From Opacimonas immobilis (GTDB lineage: Bacteria; Pseudomonadota; Gammaproteobacteria; Enterobacterales; Alteromonadaceae), in NCBI RefSeq assembly GCF_048282545.1, contig NZ_CP182485.1, forward strand, positions 1,178,001-1,242,000: 64,000 bases of DNA. Reading direction: 5' to 3'. The notes beneath the pieces are model-generated. The model saw nothing but the letters and a program-made list of their open reading frames with translations. It ran no database searches and was not told where the DNA came from. This document shows, in pieces, positions 16,414 through 26,429 of this stretch. Position 1 is the first letter of the stretch; each line of letters opens with the position of its first letter. The position numbers and the translations under genes are program-made.

Positions 16414-18528
16414 TTAATCTGCCGTCTGAATATTTTCTTGATAATACGGTAATTCTTCTAGCGCTTGCAAGTACTTGTAAGTCTCGAGTTGTGATTGTAA
16501 CAAACGGCGATTCCCGCGTTTTACATAGGCATTGGTTTGTTCAGCGTCAATCACACGCGCTTTTAGCGTATCTCTAAAATGCAATTCAATCATATCCGTA
16601 ATTTGCTGGCGTAGGCGCTCTGAGTAAATAGGGCAACCGACTTCGATGCGTTTTTCCAAATTACGAGTCATCCAGTCCGCAGAAGATATGAATACTTTTT
16701 TATCCCCGCCGCCTTCAAAAATCATTACTCGAGGATGTTCTAAAAAGCGGTCGACGATACTGATAACAGAAATGTTTTCGCTTAAACCGGGCACCCCTGG
16801 GCGCAATGCACACATACCACGAATGATCATTCTAATTTTGACACCCGCTTGAGACGCGCGGTACAAGTCATCAATTAACTCATAATCGACCAAGTTATTG
16901 ATTTTTAATGTAATACCAGAGGGTAATCCTTGATTTAAATTTTGAATTTCTTGACGGATTAGGGACTGAATTTTGGTTCGCGTATTAATCGGAGAAACTT
17001 GCAAGTGTTGGAATTTCACATTGCGATACGGGTTGATAATAAAATCAAATACCTGCAAAGCCTCTTGGGCTAAGTCTTGGTTTTTGGTAAACAACGCATA
17101 ATCGGTGTAAATTTTGGCGGTTTTTTCGTTGAAGTTACCTGTGCCAAAGTGTGCATAGTGCTGTTTAACCCCTCGCTCTTCGCGTGAAACTACACATAAC
17201 TTGGAGTGGATCTTGATGTTGGGGTTACCGAACACCACTTTAATGCCGGCATCCTTCATTCGTTTAGACCATTCAATATTGGCTTCTTCATCAAAGCGAG
17301 CCCGAAGTTCTACGACAACCGTTACATTTTTGCCATTATCTACGGCATCAATCAAGGAGTTAATGACTCGAGATTGTGAAGCAAGTCGATATACATTGAT
17401 ATAAATGTGAGTCACTTTGCGATCAAATGCCGCCTGGCGTAAGAATTCGGTAAAGTGTAAAAAGCGATGATATGGGTAATACAAAAGCACATCATGATGG
17501 GTAATAGCATCAAAAACAGTATCAAAGTTGTTGAACTGTTGTGAGCTTATTGCTGGGAGTTTTGGGTGCTCTAGATATTGACGTCCGACATTTGGAAAAC
17601 CAATAAAATCTCGGAAATTTCGATAATACCCAGCTTCTTGTAAGGTGTCCGATGATTTGATTTTGAGACGCTTTGCCAAATCTAGAATCATATACTCTGG
17701 CATGTTGAAGTCGTGTATGACTCGTACAGGCTCAGCGATCAGACGCTGCTTCATACTTTCCGACATTTTTTCAACATAACTTTCGTCGATTTCATCATTA
17801 ATTGAGTATTCAGCGTCTCGGGTCAATTTGAATGAATAGGCTTCGATTTCGTCAAATGGCACAAAGCCTTTGAAAATCGTAGGCATCGACATTTTGACAA
17901 TATCATCGAGTAAAATAATGCGTTTTTCTTTTTTGCTTTTAGTCGAAGGCAGCAAAATAAACCGAGATATTTCCTCGGTTGGCACTTGCACAACGGCGTA
18001 TTTTGTTGCGCGTTCGGCTCTTTTCAACGCGACATAAAAATACAATGCATTGCCATTTAAACGTTGTGATAAGTCAACTTTGTTATGAACTAAGATAGGA
18101 GCGATGTGACGTAAAATCTTGTTAAAAAATAGAGACTCTATCCACTCGCGATGGAACGCCGATATCGTTTCGGTCTTCTCAAGGTGAATGTTGTAACGTT
18201 CTAAAGTGCGAATGATATCTTTATGAATTTTGTCAAATTGACGCGAGTACTTAAGCACTCGTGCTTGTACTTGCTCTAACAGTGCTCTTTTTTCTTCGGC
18301 CTCAACGCATAAGTCTTTCGATTCTGCAATCGAAATAGAGCGCTTTAACTCGGCTACACGAACACGGAAGAATTCGTCTAAGTTATTTGAATATATGCCT
18401 AGAAAACGCAAACGCTCAACAACTGGGTTGTTGGTATCTGAAGCTTCTTGCAGAACTCTCTCGTTAAATGCGAGCCAACTAAGTTCTTTTGGGTAATACA
18501 TTGATAGATTGTCCATGACTCTTTTCAT
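16414..18528 (-). CDS. ppk: Polyphosphate kinase 1
   Basis: Makes inorganic polyphosphate from ATP at the membrane. The 704-residue protein has the N-terminal YYPKELSWLAFNERVLQEA, the autophosphorylated His in KIHSKLCVVSREE, FLEHPRVMIFEGGGDKKVF and SSADWMTRNLEKRIEV, all conserved in PPK1. An alternative start four codons in (ATG at 18516) has the better Shine-Dalgarno-like sequence AAAAGAG, so the first few residues are uncertain. It forms an operon with ppx and is divergent from the pst transport genes, consistent with a phosphate-storage role. Confidence 0.96.
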   Translation of the reverse strand: MKRVMDNLSMYYPKELSWLAFNERVLQEASDTNNPVVERLRFLGIYSNNLDEFFRVRVAELKRSISIAESKDLCVEAEEKRALLEQVQARVLKYSRQFDKIHKDIIRTLERYNIHLEKTETISAFHREWIESLFFNKILRHIAPILVHNKVDLSQRLNGNALYFYVALKRAERATKYAVVQVPTEEISRFILLPSTKSKKEKRIILLDDIVKMSMPTIFKGFVPFDEIEAYSFKLTRDAEYSINDEIDESYVEKMSESMKQRLIAEPVRVIHDFNMPEYMILDLAKRLKIKSSDTLQEAGYYRNFRDFIGFPNVGRQYLEHPKLPAISSQQFNNFDTVFDAITHHDVLLYYPYHRFLHFTEFLRQAAFDRKVTHIYINVYRLASQSRVINSLIDAVDNGKNVTVVVELRARFDEEANIEWSKRMKDAGIKVVFGNPNIKIHSKLCVVSREERGVKQHYAHFGTGNFNEKTAKIYTDYALFTKNQDLAQEALQVFDFIINPYRNVKFQHLQVSPINTRTKIQSLIRQEIQNLNQGLPSGITLKINNLVDYELIDDLYRASQAGVKIRMIIRGMCALRPGVPGLSENISVISIVDRFLEHPRVMIFEGGGDKKVFISSADWMTRNLEKRIEVGCPIYSERLRQQITDMIELHFRDTLKARVIDAEQTNAYVKRGNRRLLQSQLETYKYLQALEELPYYQENIQTAD

Positions 18529-18657
18529 GCAGTGAAAACTTTATCCTTATACATTGATTATATTACAATTTTAAGAAAATTAATTCGTTATCTTTGTCGA
18601 TTCTTGTGTCGTACTAGATGCTGGGGTAGACTTGTTAAAAAAAAACACTAACTACGT

Positions 18658-20355
18658 ATGCATTTCCTCGGGTTCGCACAGCATCTATTTCGGTTTCGCA
18701 AGGCTAATGCGTTTTATTTTTTATCTGCATTTAGTGCATACGTCGTTGTTATCTCTTTTCTTATTCTAATTGCAACATTGGTCATTCGTTCATTTCCAGT
18801 AATTACTACCCCAAACTATGAACTCAAAGCCGAACCATTGGTAGCGATGGAACAACAGGACATAGATGCAACAGCGACAAACACCAATGGCAAAACAGGT
18901 CTAACACTCAAATACACAGCGGGTCAATTAGAATTATTTGATGCAAATACATTCGTGTCAGCAACTCCTTTTATCGAAGTTGCTGAGATATTTCCAAGTA
19001 ACATACCATACGTATTTTACCTTGTTGTCGCTAGGGATAGAGAGCCTCAACAACTATTAAGAGTTCATTGGCAAGCAAATAAACCACTGCAATTCCTGCA
19101 GCTTTTTGATCTGAGTTATGAGCAAGCATTGGTTGCAGTCATTGAATCTGATATCCATAACATCGTTCATCTGTTACTACACAACAATGGCCTCACTGAG
19201 CTGGTCATGCTTAATTTGGTGACGGCTGAAGAGTTGACTCGGATAGAACTAGAAGGTGTTGGGGCATTACATTTGGCCGACCGTGATGCGATTCATTTGC
19301 GCATTCGCGATGAAATCACAACGGTTGCAGTACTTAATTTAGAAGCCAGTGTCACGTTTAAGGAATTATTTTTACCACACGCATTTCCCGGTTATGACAG
19401 TGCCACTATGGCTTGGCAAACCAATCCAGCTCAAGATTATCAATTGCGTAAATACAATATTATGCCGTTGTTAATTGGCAGTTTAAAAGCGGCAGCGCTT
19501 GCTCTTGTCGTCGCTATCCCTATTTCTCTAGGTGCAGCGGTATACGTTGGATTCTTAGCCAAAACCAGTGCCAGAATCTGGCTCAAACCCATGATTGAAG
19601 TGCTTGAGTCTATTCCCGCTGTCATTATAGGACTGATTGCAGCAACTGTTTTGTTTAATGTTGCGGCTGGGATATTGTGGAGTGTAGTGAGCGTCATTGT
19701 GTTCATGCCAATATACATGTGTGTCTGCGCGGTGCTATATCAGATTGCCAAACGCTCTAAATTTGAACATATATTTATTCGTTTTGAATTACTGATTGTG
19801 GTGTTGAGCTTACTCTGTTTTTTATGGTTATCGAGTGTTTTCGGGACTTGGTTCTCATCATTGGATGGGGTGCAAAGTGTGACGCCGAGTAATCAAATTA
19901 TGCTTATCGTTGCACTGGGTTTGGGCGTAGGTATTGCACCGACTATTTTTTCTTTGGCAGAGGATGCAATAAACGGTGTGCCCAATGCAATGATCAAAGC
20001 GTCCTATGCACTTGGTGCTACGCGGGTGCAAACGTTGTTGCAAATTGTCTTATTTACGGCATTTCCAGGGCTAATGGCTGCCGTTATGCTCGGTTTTGGT
20101 CGTGCCTTTGGTGAAACTATGATTGTGCTGATGGTGTCCGGGAATACACCGATAGCGGATTGGGAAATATTTACCGGTCTGCGTGCGTTAACGGCAAATT
20201 TGGTAATTGAAATGCCGGAGGCAAATTCGCAAAATAGCCATCTGGTTGTGTTGTTTTTTACGGCATTGATGCTGTTCTTATTCACCTTTGTACTCAATTG
20301 TTTTGCTGAGTGGTTGCGCCGACTCAATCAACAGGCTCGAGGTGGGCAACGATGA
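18658..20355 (+). CDS. pstC: Phosphate ABC transporter permease PstC (long form)
   Basis: One of two membrane subunits of the high-affinity phosphate importer. The 565-residue protein is far longer than E. coli PstC (319). After the first helix (about residues 20-45) there is an extra soluble region of some 220 residues before the usual helices resume near residue 275. The coupling loop ALGATRVQTLLQIVLF and the following FGRAFGETMIVLMVSG are intact. No clear Shine-Dalgarno precedes the ATG. The 129-base spacer to ppk shows no convincing Pho box. No pstS gene lies in the cluster, so the phosphate-binding protein must be encoded elsewhere. Confidence 0.92.
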   Translation: MHFLGFAQHLFRFRKANAFYFLSAFSAYVVVISFLILIATLVIRSFPVITTPNYELKAEPLVAMEQQDIDATATNTNGKTGLTLKYTAGQLELFDANTFVSATPFIEVAEIFPSNIPYVFYLVVARDREPQQLLRVHWQANKPLQFLQLFDLSYEQALVAVIESDIHNIVHLLLHNNGLTELVMLNLVTAEELTRIELEGVGALHLADRDAIHLRIRDEITTVAVLNLEASVTFKELFLPHAFPGYDSATMAWQTNPAQDYQLRKYNIMPLLIGSLKAAALALVVAIPISLGAAVYVGFLAKTSARIWLKPMIEVLESIPAVIIGLIAATVLFNVAAGILWSVVSVIVFMPIYMCVCAVLYQIAKRSKFEHIFIRFELLIVVLSLLCFLWLSSVFGTWFSSLDGVQSVTPSNQIMLIVALGLGVGIAPTIFSLAEDAINGVPNAMIKASYALGATRVQTLLQIVLFTAFPGLMAAVMLGFGRAFGETMIVLMVSGNTPIADWEIFTGLRALTANLVIEMPEANSQNSHLVVLFFTALMLFLFTFVLNCFAEWLRRLNQQARGGQR

Positions 20356-21872
20356 TGATGTCCGTGTCTTGGTTTAAACGCTTCTGCGCAGTCAACATTC
20401 CATTAGTGGCTACAGCATTGCTGACGGTTTCATTATTATCCATTCTGTTACTTGTTATCAGTAAGGGGATGACCCATTTTTCAGTCAAGCCGATTTACCA
20501 AGTATCTCATTCTAGTTTTGCTTCGCCGGTACTAGGCATGGTCCAAAACCATGGGGCTAAGGAAACAAATATATTTTGGTTTGACCCCATAGCGAAAGAG
20601 TTACAAAGCAGTCGATTGGCGCTTTCTGAGCCGCAAATCACGCTTCATCAACAAACCTTTGTACTAAAAACTCGAACAGGTAATTTGCTTTTTGCACAAG
20701 GTCTAATGTTAGGTGACCAACCATTTAGCAAGGAGGCTTGGCAAAGGCTTTTAGATGAGAATAACGCACTTACCGAACAAATTGAGCAGCTCAATACAAT
20801 AATTTACCCATTAGAACTCCGGTTCGCTCAATATAGTGAGCAAAATATCCCTTTATCAGCACCCGTATTTGCACGTTTACAAGCTGAATTAGAAACCTTA
20901 CACGAACAAAAAAGACATTTGCAAAAAAAGCAACAACAAAACCGCACGGTTATCCAATTTTCAGATGGGGCAACAGCTGATTTTCCAATATCAGAGATTG
21001 CATTGATTTGGCAGCCAAATGCGATGTCATTTGGCGAAAAAATGTGGTTCAGTATGGGGGAGTTTTGGCGTTTCATCACGAGTGATCATCAAGCAATAAG
21101 TGGTAGTGCAGGGATCTTTCCTGCTCTATTTGGTACGGTTCTGATGGTTTTTTTGATGACAGTGTTTGTTATGCCAATTGGCGTATTGACCGCTATTTAT
21201 CTGCATGAGTATGCCCCTGATAATCATTTTGTATCAGGAATCCGGGTGATCATTATCAATCTTGCAGGGATCCCATCAATCGTATACGGAGTGTTCGGTT
21301 TGGGCTTGTTCATAATGGGGTTGGGGACGCAGATAGACCAAATTTTTTATGCGCAAAACTTGCCGAGCCCCACCTTTGGTACACCTGGTATTTTGTGGGC
21401 ATCAATCACTATGGCGCTGTTGACTTTACCAACTGTGATTGTCGCAACAGAAGAAGGGTTACAACAAGTACCTCAAACTTTGCGCAATGGCGCACTTGCA
21501 TTAGGCGCCACAAAATACGAGGCGATTCGTTTTAATGTCTTACCCATGGCCTCTCCAAATATCTTGACGGGCGCGATTTTATCTATTGCCCGTGCAGCCA
21601 GTGAAGTGGCCCCTCTTTTGCTGGTTGGTGCAGTGATTTACGCGCCGACGTTACCCGTTGACGACATTTTTCCCTACCTTCATCTTGAACGTCAATTTAT
21701 GCATCTTGGCGTATTGATTTTTGATAGCGTCTTTCATTCTGCAAATACCTTTGACAGCCAATCAATGATGTTTGCGATTTGTTTACTTTTGATTATAGTG
21801 GTTCTAAGTTTGAATGTGCTGGCAGCTATTTTACGTGCCAAGTTGCGTCGCAGATATGAAAGGTATAGTTAA
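20352..21872 (+). CDS. pstA: Phosphate ABC transporter permease PstA (long form)
   Basis: Second membrane subunit of the Pst importer, about 506 residues against 296 in E. coli. The start at 20352 overlaps the pstC stop (ATGA) and follows GGTGGG; nearby ATGs at 20355 and 20358 are also possible. After the first helix comes a soluble insertion of about 200 residues, including a Gln/Glu/Leu-rich coiled-coil stretch (ENNALTEQIEQLNTI and LQAELETLHEQKRHLQKKQQ). The permease core then shows ALGATKYEAIRFNVLPMA and ARAASEVAPLLLVGAV. Similar enlarged PstC/PstA pairs are known in marine gammaproteobacteria. Confidence 0.92.
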   Translation: MMMSVSWFKRFCAVNIPLVATALLTVSLLSILLLVISKGMTHFSVKPIYQVSHSSFASPVLGMVQNHGAKETNIFWFDPIAKELQSSRLALSEPQITLHQQTFVLKTRTGNLLFAQGLMLGDQPFSKEAWQRLLDENNALTEQIEQLNTIIYPLELRFAQYSEQNIPLSAPVFARLQAELETLHEQKRHLQKKQQQNRTVIQFSDGATADFPISEIALIWQPNAMSFGEKMWFSMGEFWRFITSDHQAISGSAGIFPALFGTVLMVFLMTVFVMPIGVLTAIYLHEYAPDNHFVSGIRVIIINLAGIPSIVYGVFGLGLFIMGLGTQIDQIFYAQNLPSPTFGTPGILWASITMALLTLPTVIVATEEGLQQVPQTLRNGALALGATKYEAIRFNVLPMASPNILTGAILSIARAASEVAPLLLVGAVIYAPTLPVDDIFPYLHLERQFMHLGVLIFDSVFHSANTFDSQSMMFAICLLLIIVVLSLNVLAAILRAKLRRRYERYS

Positions 21873-22679
21873 ATGGTTAAGTTGTTTAAAAGTACAAAGC
21901 CTGCTCTCAAAAAGCTAAGCACCGAAGATATTTCTGTCGAAATAAGCGACTTGTGGGTTTATTTTGGCAAGAAAACGGTTTTGCGGGATATCTCCATGGT
22001 GATCCCTAAGAATCGCATTACCAGTTTTATCGGGCAAAGTGGATGCGGTAAAACGACTTTGATCAGTAGTATGAATCGCATGAATGATTTGAACAAAAAC
22101 CACCGTTGCACCGGAAGCATCACCATTGATGGGCAAAATATACACAGCAAAAACATTCATGTTGCCAAACTGAGAACTCAGGTAGGTATGGTCTTCCAGA
22201 CGCCGAATCCATTCCCAATGTCTATTTATGATAACGTTGCGTTTGGATTGCGCTTGCAAAAACAAATTCCTCGACGTCAACTTGATGAAGCCGTAGAGAA
22301 AGCGTTACAGAGTGCAGTATTGTGGGATGAGGTTAAGGATCAGTTATTTGCTTCAGCCTCTATTTTGTCAGGTGGTCAACAACAAAGGCTAATGATTGCG
22401 CGTGCATTGGCATTAAAACCAAAGATTTTATTGTTAGATGAACCCACTTCAGCATTAGATCCTCTAGCTACCTTACATATTGAAGAATTGATGCAAACCC
22501 TTAAAAAAAATACCACTATTGTCATGATCACGCATAATATGCAGCAAGCTGCTCGGTTATCTGATTACACTGCGTTTTTCCATCAGGGGGAGTTGGTTGA
22601 ATACGCAGATTCAGATAAGCTTTTTACTCAGCCTAAACACAAGCAAACGGAAGATTATATTACGGGGCGCTATGGCTAA
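21873..22679 (+). CDS. pstB: Phosphate ABC transporter ATP-binding protein PstB
   Basis: ATPase subunit of the Pst importer. The 268-residue protein has Walker A GQSGCGKTT at residues 54-62, Q-loop GMVFQTPNPFPMSIYDNV, signature LSGGQQQRL, Walker B ILLLDEPTSALDP, the switch His in VMITHNMQQA, and the PstB-specific tail TEDYITGRYG. An N-terminal basic extension of about 20 residues precedes the core. It begins directly after the pstA stop and overlaps phoU by eight bases, so all four genes are tightly coupled. Confidence 0.97.
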   Translation: MVKLFKSTKPALKKLSTEDISVEISDLWVYFGKKTVLRDISMVIPKNRITSFIGQSGCGKTTLISSMNRMNDLNKNHRCTGSITIDGQNIHSKNIHVAKLRTQVGMVFQTPNPFPMSIYDNVAFGLRLQKQIPRRQLDEAVEKALQSAVLWDEVKDQLFASASILSGGQQQRLMIARALALKPKILLLDEPTSALDPLATLHIEELMQTLKKNTTIVMITHNMQQAARLSDYTAFFHQGELVEYADSDKLFTQPKHKQTEDYITGRYG

Positions 22680-23406
22680 TTTTTCAAATAATACGCGTTT
22701 TAATTCACACATATCGCGAACGTTTAATCGTGAACTTGAAGATTTGCGCAATGCTGTGCTGGTCATGGGAGGCGAAATTGAGGTGCAATACCAAGATGCC
22801 TTAGAGGCATTGTTGCAGCACGATATCAAACTCGCCGAAAAAGTCATCTTAAATGACGTTAAAATTAACGCAATGGAAGTTGAAATCGACAGTGAATGTT
22901 TGCGTATTTTGGCTATCAGAAACCCGACTGCGAGTGATTTGAGATTAGTGATGACGGTCTCAAAAATGGTAATAGAATTGGAAAGAATGGGTGATGAAAT
23001 AGAAAAAATAGCCCAATTTGTTAATTCAACCGAATTTGTTTACAGCGACGAACTTAAGTTGGGTATCACACATATGGCGCAAGATGTGCAGACTATCCTA
23101 CGTGATACATTTAATGCGTTTGCTAGGCAAGATCTCAAAACCACCATGAAAATATTTGCTCTAGAGCGTTTGATCGATGAAAAATACAACGAGCTGCGCT
23201 TACAACTTGAGCAAGAAATACAACAAAATGTCCAGCATATTCATTATTGGCTCGATGTTAATACGCTCATTCGCTCTTTTGAACGCATTGCTGACCGTTG
23301 TATAAACCTTTGTGAATACTTAGTTTATTTAGCTGGTGGAAAAGATTTGCGGCATAATAGTGGCAAAAAAATTCAGAAAAAAATCCAAGCACTGATTAAG
23401 TCATAA
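22672..23406 (+). CDS. phoU: Phosphate signalling protein PhoU
   Basis: Negative regulator linking the Pst transporter to PhoR. The 244-residue helical protein starts at ATG 22672, inside the end of pstB; a longer upstream frame would overlap pstB by 80 bases and is unlikely. The two PhoU repeats are recognisable through the metal-binding patterns, for example VSKMVIELERMGDEIEKIAQ in the first and SFERIADRCINLCEYLVY in the second. phoB and phoR are not in the window. Confidence 0.95.
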   Translation: MANFSNNTRFNSHISRTFNRELEDLRNAVLVMGGEIEVQYQDALEALLQHDIKLAEKVILNDVKINAMEVEIDSECLRILAIRNPTASDLRLVMTVSKMVIELERMGDEIEKIAQFVNSTEFVYSDELKLGITHMAQDVQTILRDTFNAFARQDLKTTMKIFALERLIDEKYNELRLQLEQEIQQNVQHIHYWLDVNTLIRSFERIADRCINLCEYLVYLAGGKDLRHNSGKKIQKKIQALIKS

Positions 23407-23504
23407 AAGTTTAACTTAAGTTTTTCGTACATAAACTATAATAGAACAAAATTTTTGTGTATCATCCGCACTTTATCTGACTTGTCCCGACGAAAGGCTG
23501 AGCT

Positions 23505-24773
23505 GTGACAATTTTAGAAACCTATGGTTTATTACTCATCTTACTAGCTGCTGGCGTGGGCTTTCTCATGGCTTGGGGCATAGGAGCAAATGACGTTGCC
23601 AATGCCATGGGCACATCGGTAGGCTCAAAAGCTTTAACTCTAAAACAAGCCGTACTCATTGCTATGGTGTTTGAATTTGCAGGTGCCTATCTAGCTGGTG
23701 GAGAAGTCACCTCCACTATCCGTAAAGGCATCATTGATACGGCCTATTTCGTCGACATACCACATTACCTTGTATTAGGTATGATCTCTGCTCTCTTATC
23801 TGCGGGTATTTGGTTGGCCGTGGCGTCGTATTATGGCTGGCCGGTGTCGACGACCCATTCTATTATTGGTGCTATTATCGGTTTTACTGCCGTTGGAGTC
23901 AGTGCAGACGCTGTTGCATGGGGAAAAGTAGGTGGTATTGTCGGGAGCTGGGTTATCACGCCAGCTATTTCAGGTGTGATTGCCTATTTACTGTATATCA
24001 GTGCCAAACGTATTATCTTTGATGCCGTGGATCCAATCGCTGCGGCAAAGCGATTTGTCCCGATTTACATGGCGTTAGCTGGCTTTATGATGTCGTTGGT
24101 TACCATTAAAAAAGGGCTGAAGCACGTTGGTTTAGGGCTTGATACCGTGACTGGTTACACTATGGCAGTGGTCATAGGAATAGGTGTCGCTATCATTGGG
24201 AAATACGCAATATCTCGTATTCGTTTCAAAGAAAACGCTTCAAGCGAAGAACAAAATCGAGCAATCGAAAAAATCTTTGCGATTTTAATGATCTTAACCG
24301 CTTGTTGTATGGCATTTGCACATGGCTCAAATGATGTGGCAAATGCGATTGGACCATTGGCTGCAGTCATCAGTGTAGTCAACTCAGGTGGGCAGATTAA
24401 TGCTACTGCACCTCTAGAATGGTGGGTATTACCTCTTGGTGGCATTGGCATTGTTGCAGGGCTTGCACTTTTTGGTCATCGTGTCATCAAGACGATAGGT
24501 TCGAATATAACCCATCTCACTCCGTCTAAAGGTTTTGCTGCAGAATTAGCAGCTGCAACAACCGTCGTTGTTGCATCGGGTACGGGGTTGCCGATATCGA
24601 CTACGCAAACACTTGTCGGGGCCGTAATTGGCGTCGGTTTAGCAAGAGGGATTGCGGCTCTCGATTTAGAGACATTTAAGAAGATTGCGATTTCTTGGGT
24701 GGTAACATTACCTACCGGTGCTGTACTATCGATTGTGTTTTTCTTTATTCTTAAGTGGTTGTTTGGTGTATAA
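23505..24773 (+). CDS. PiT-family inorganic phosphate transporter
   Basis: Low-affinity, ion-coupled phosphate carrier of the inner membrane. The 422-residue protein has the duplicated PiT signatures: GANDVANAMGTSVGSKAL near residue 27 and HGSNDVANAIGPLAAVIS in the second half, with about ten predicted helices. SGTGLPISTTQTLVGAVIG and YYGWPVSTTHSIIGAIIG are the paired inner repeats. The start is GTG at 23505 with GAAAGG upstream. TATAAT at 23437-23442 could be a -10 element, though a good -35 is not obvious. Its position 98 bases after phoU places low- and high-affinity uptake together. Confidence 0.95.
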   Translation: MTILETYGLLLILLAAGVGFLMAWGIGANDVANAMGTSVGSKALTLKQAVLIAMVFEFAGAYLAGGEVTSTIRKGIIDTAYFVDIPHYLVLGMISALLSAGIWLAVASYYGWPVSTTHSIIGAIIGFTAVGVSADAVAWGKVGGIVGSWVITPAISGVIAYLLYISAKRIIFDAVDPIAAAKRFVPIYMALAGFMMSLVTIKKGLKHVGLGLDTVTGYTMAVVIGIGVAIIGKYAISRIRFKENASSEEQNRAIEKIFAILMILTACCMAFAHGSNDVANAIGPLAAVISVVNSGGQINATAPLEWWVLPLGGIGIVAGLALFGHRVIKTIGSNITHLTPSKGFAAELAAATTVVVASGTGLPISTTQTLVGAVIGVGLARGIAALDLETFKKIAISWVVTLPTGAVLSIVFFFILKWLFGV

Positions 24774-24787
24774 CTGAGGACTGGACG

Positions 24788-25711
24788 ATGAAATGGCCGA
24801 ACTTGAAACATCTGCATTATTTGGTCGTTTTACACGAAGAGCAACATTTTCATCGAGCGGCCAAACGATGTTTTATAGGGCAATCCACATTATCAGCGGC
24901 CATTCAAAACTTGGAAGAGCAATGTGCGTCGCAAATACTCGAACGTGATAATAAGCAGTTTGTGTTCACGCGGTTCGGGGAAAACTTAGTTGCTCAAGCC
25001 AAGCAACTCTTGTCTCATGCGGAAGAAGTTTCAGCATATGCCAATACTGGAGGCCAATGGCAACAGTCTACGGTTTCTATTGGTGTAATACCTACCATAG
25101 CGCCATTTATCTTTACTGATATATTGACCCTCGCAAAACAAACTTATCCTCAGATGAGCCTGGCGTTGAGCGAGGATACTTCTGCAAATCTAGTGCAACA
25201 GCTCAGCGATGGTAAAATGGATGCGGTAATCCTCGCTTTACCTTATCCAATACCAAACTGTCGCCATCGTGTCTTGGGGCACGACCCATTTTTCTTGGTT
25301 GGACGTCAGGAATCTATTGCCCACTTACCTAAACCAATTGACTTTGCCAGCTTACCTCGTGAAAGTGTCTTTTTGTTGCATGCAGAACACTGCATGACTG
25401 AGCATGCGGTATCCGCGTGTCAAATTGCCTATCAAGAACAAGTCAGTCACCTTGCTGCCAGTAACATTTTGACCTTACTCCAACTTGCTCAACACCAAAA
25501 TGGTTTCACATTTATACCGCAATTAGCCAAGCGTAAGGGTATTTTGGACAATACCCAGCTAAGTGCTGTTTCTGCAGGCGATGAAGCATATCGTGAAATA
25601 GCTTTGGTTTGGCGTAATACTTCTCAGCGATCTGAAATGTTTTCGTCATTGGCTTCGTTATTTGCAGAGGTCATGCCCATTCCATTATTATCAAATAACC
25701 AACAATTTTAA
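24788..25711 (+). CDS. oxyR: OxyR-type LysR family regulator
   Basis: Peroxide-sensing transcription factor. The start at 24788 gives an N-terminal LysR winged helix (LKHLHYLVVLHEEQHFHRAA, with CFIGQSTLSAAIQNLEE as the recognition helix). The product has about 307 residues. In the regulatory domain Cys202 and Cys211 (HCMTEHAVSAC) have the same nine-residue spacing as Cys199 and Cys208 of E. coli OxyR, the redox disulfide. This supports OxyR rather than a generic LysR protein. It lies 14 bases after the phosphate carrier on the same strand, so read-through is possible, although the functions differ. Confidence 0.88.
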   Translation: MKWPNLKHLHYLVVLHEEQHFHRAAKRCFIGQSTLSAAIQNLEEQCASQILERDNKQFVFTRFGENLVAQAKQLLSHAEEVSAYANTGGQWQQSTVSIGVIPTIAPFIFTDILTLAKQTYPQMSLALSEDTSANLVQQLSDGKMDAVILALPYPIPNCRHRVLGHDPFFLVGRQESIAHLPKPIDFASLPRESVFLLHAEHCMTEHAVSACQIAYQEQVSHLAASNILTLLQLAQHQNGFTFIPQLAKRKGILDNTQLSAVSAGDEAYREIALVWRNTSQRSEMFSSLASLFAEVMPIPLLSNNQQF

Positions 25712-25775
25712 ACTTTTAGCTAATAATAATTATTGTACTTTTCATCTATATTTAAACAAATATTTTGAGAAGACT

Positions 25776-26291
25776 ATGATTTCACATAACCTGCTCCAAC
25801 TGCAAAAGAAGCAACAAACCTTTGAGGTGACGATAGAACCGACACTTCTGAGTACTTTAAAGTTATCTGTCGATGAAACGATGGAACTCCTTAGAGTATC
25901 TGGTGCTGGAATAGTGCTATTGCAACACGAGAAGTTAAGGATGGTCGTTGCCTCTGATAAAGCTTTATCAAAAATTGAACCAAGTCAATTTTATACTCAA
26001 CAAACGATTAAACAAAATAGAATTAATGAGATTATGATGCCGTTTGGCTGTCATCAAGGAGACCATAAAGAAGACAAATTCTTTCAGCAAATTTACTACT
26101 ATCACGGGATCCCAATTCGCAGTCAAGATGGTCATTGCATAGGGTGTTTATTCGTGATTAATAATAAGCATTGTTCGTTATCGGCATTAGAGCGAAAAAC
26201 GTTTTCTCTATTGCATAGGGCTCTTCAATTAACGATCTCAATGCATGCGCAGCAACAAATCACTACTCGGTTCTTGCAAACGCATTCTTGA
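25776..26291 (+). CDS. GAF-like small sensory protein, function unknown
   Basis: The start at 25776 follows GAGAAG and gives a protein of about 171 residues; the longer frame overlaps oxyR and is unlikely. The pattern of a central MELLRVSGAGIVLLQHEKLR, then HGIPIRSQDGHCIGCLFVIN and a C-terminal helix fits a single GAF domain, of the kind that begins many histidine kinases and cyclic-di-GMP proteins, but no effector domain follows. It follows oxyR by 64 bases. I do not recognise a specific family. A role in sensing is an inference from fold only. Confidence 0.62.
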   Translation: MISHNLLQLQKKQQTFEVTIEPTLLSTLKLSVDETMELLRVSGAGIVLLQHEKLRMVVASDKALSKIEPSQFYTQQTIKQNRINEIMMPFGCHQGDHKEDKFFQQIYYYHGIPIRSQDGHCIGCLFVINNKHCSLSALERKTFSLLHRALQLTISMHAQQQITTRFLQTHS

Positions 26292-26429
26292 TTTGTATGA
26301 TGCAACATTGGAAATCGCTCCTTTTTGGTCATCTCATAAAATTTCCATATTCTGGCCCAATCAATAATAATTATTTGGCATCCTTTCAGTTTCCAGTTAA
26401 TCTTAAATAAAACATAAAATTAGGTCATT

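Noticed and set aside
18529..18657. Pho box between ppk and pstC
   Set aside because: I looked for paired CTGTCAT-like repeats with 11-base spacing and found none, in spite of the gene content.
26370..26400. Possible sigma-54 promoter before the FabH-like gene (TGGCAT)
   Set aside because: The -24-like TGGCA is present but there is no GC at -12 with the right spacing, so it cannot be called as a PrsR target.
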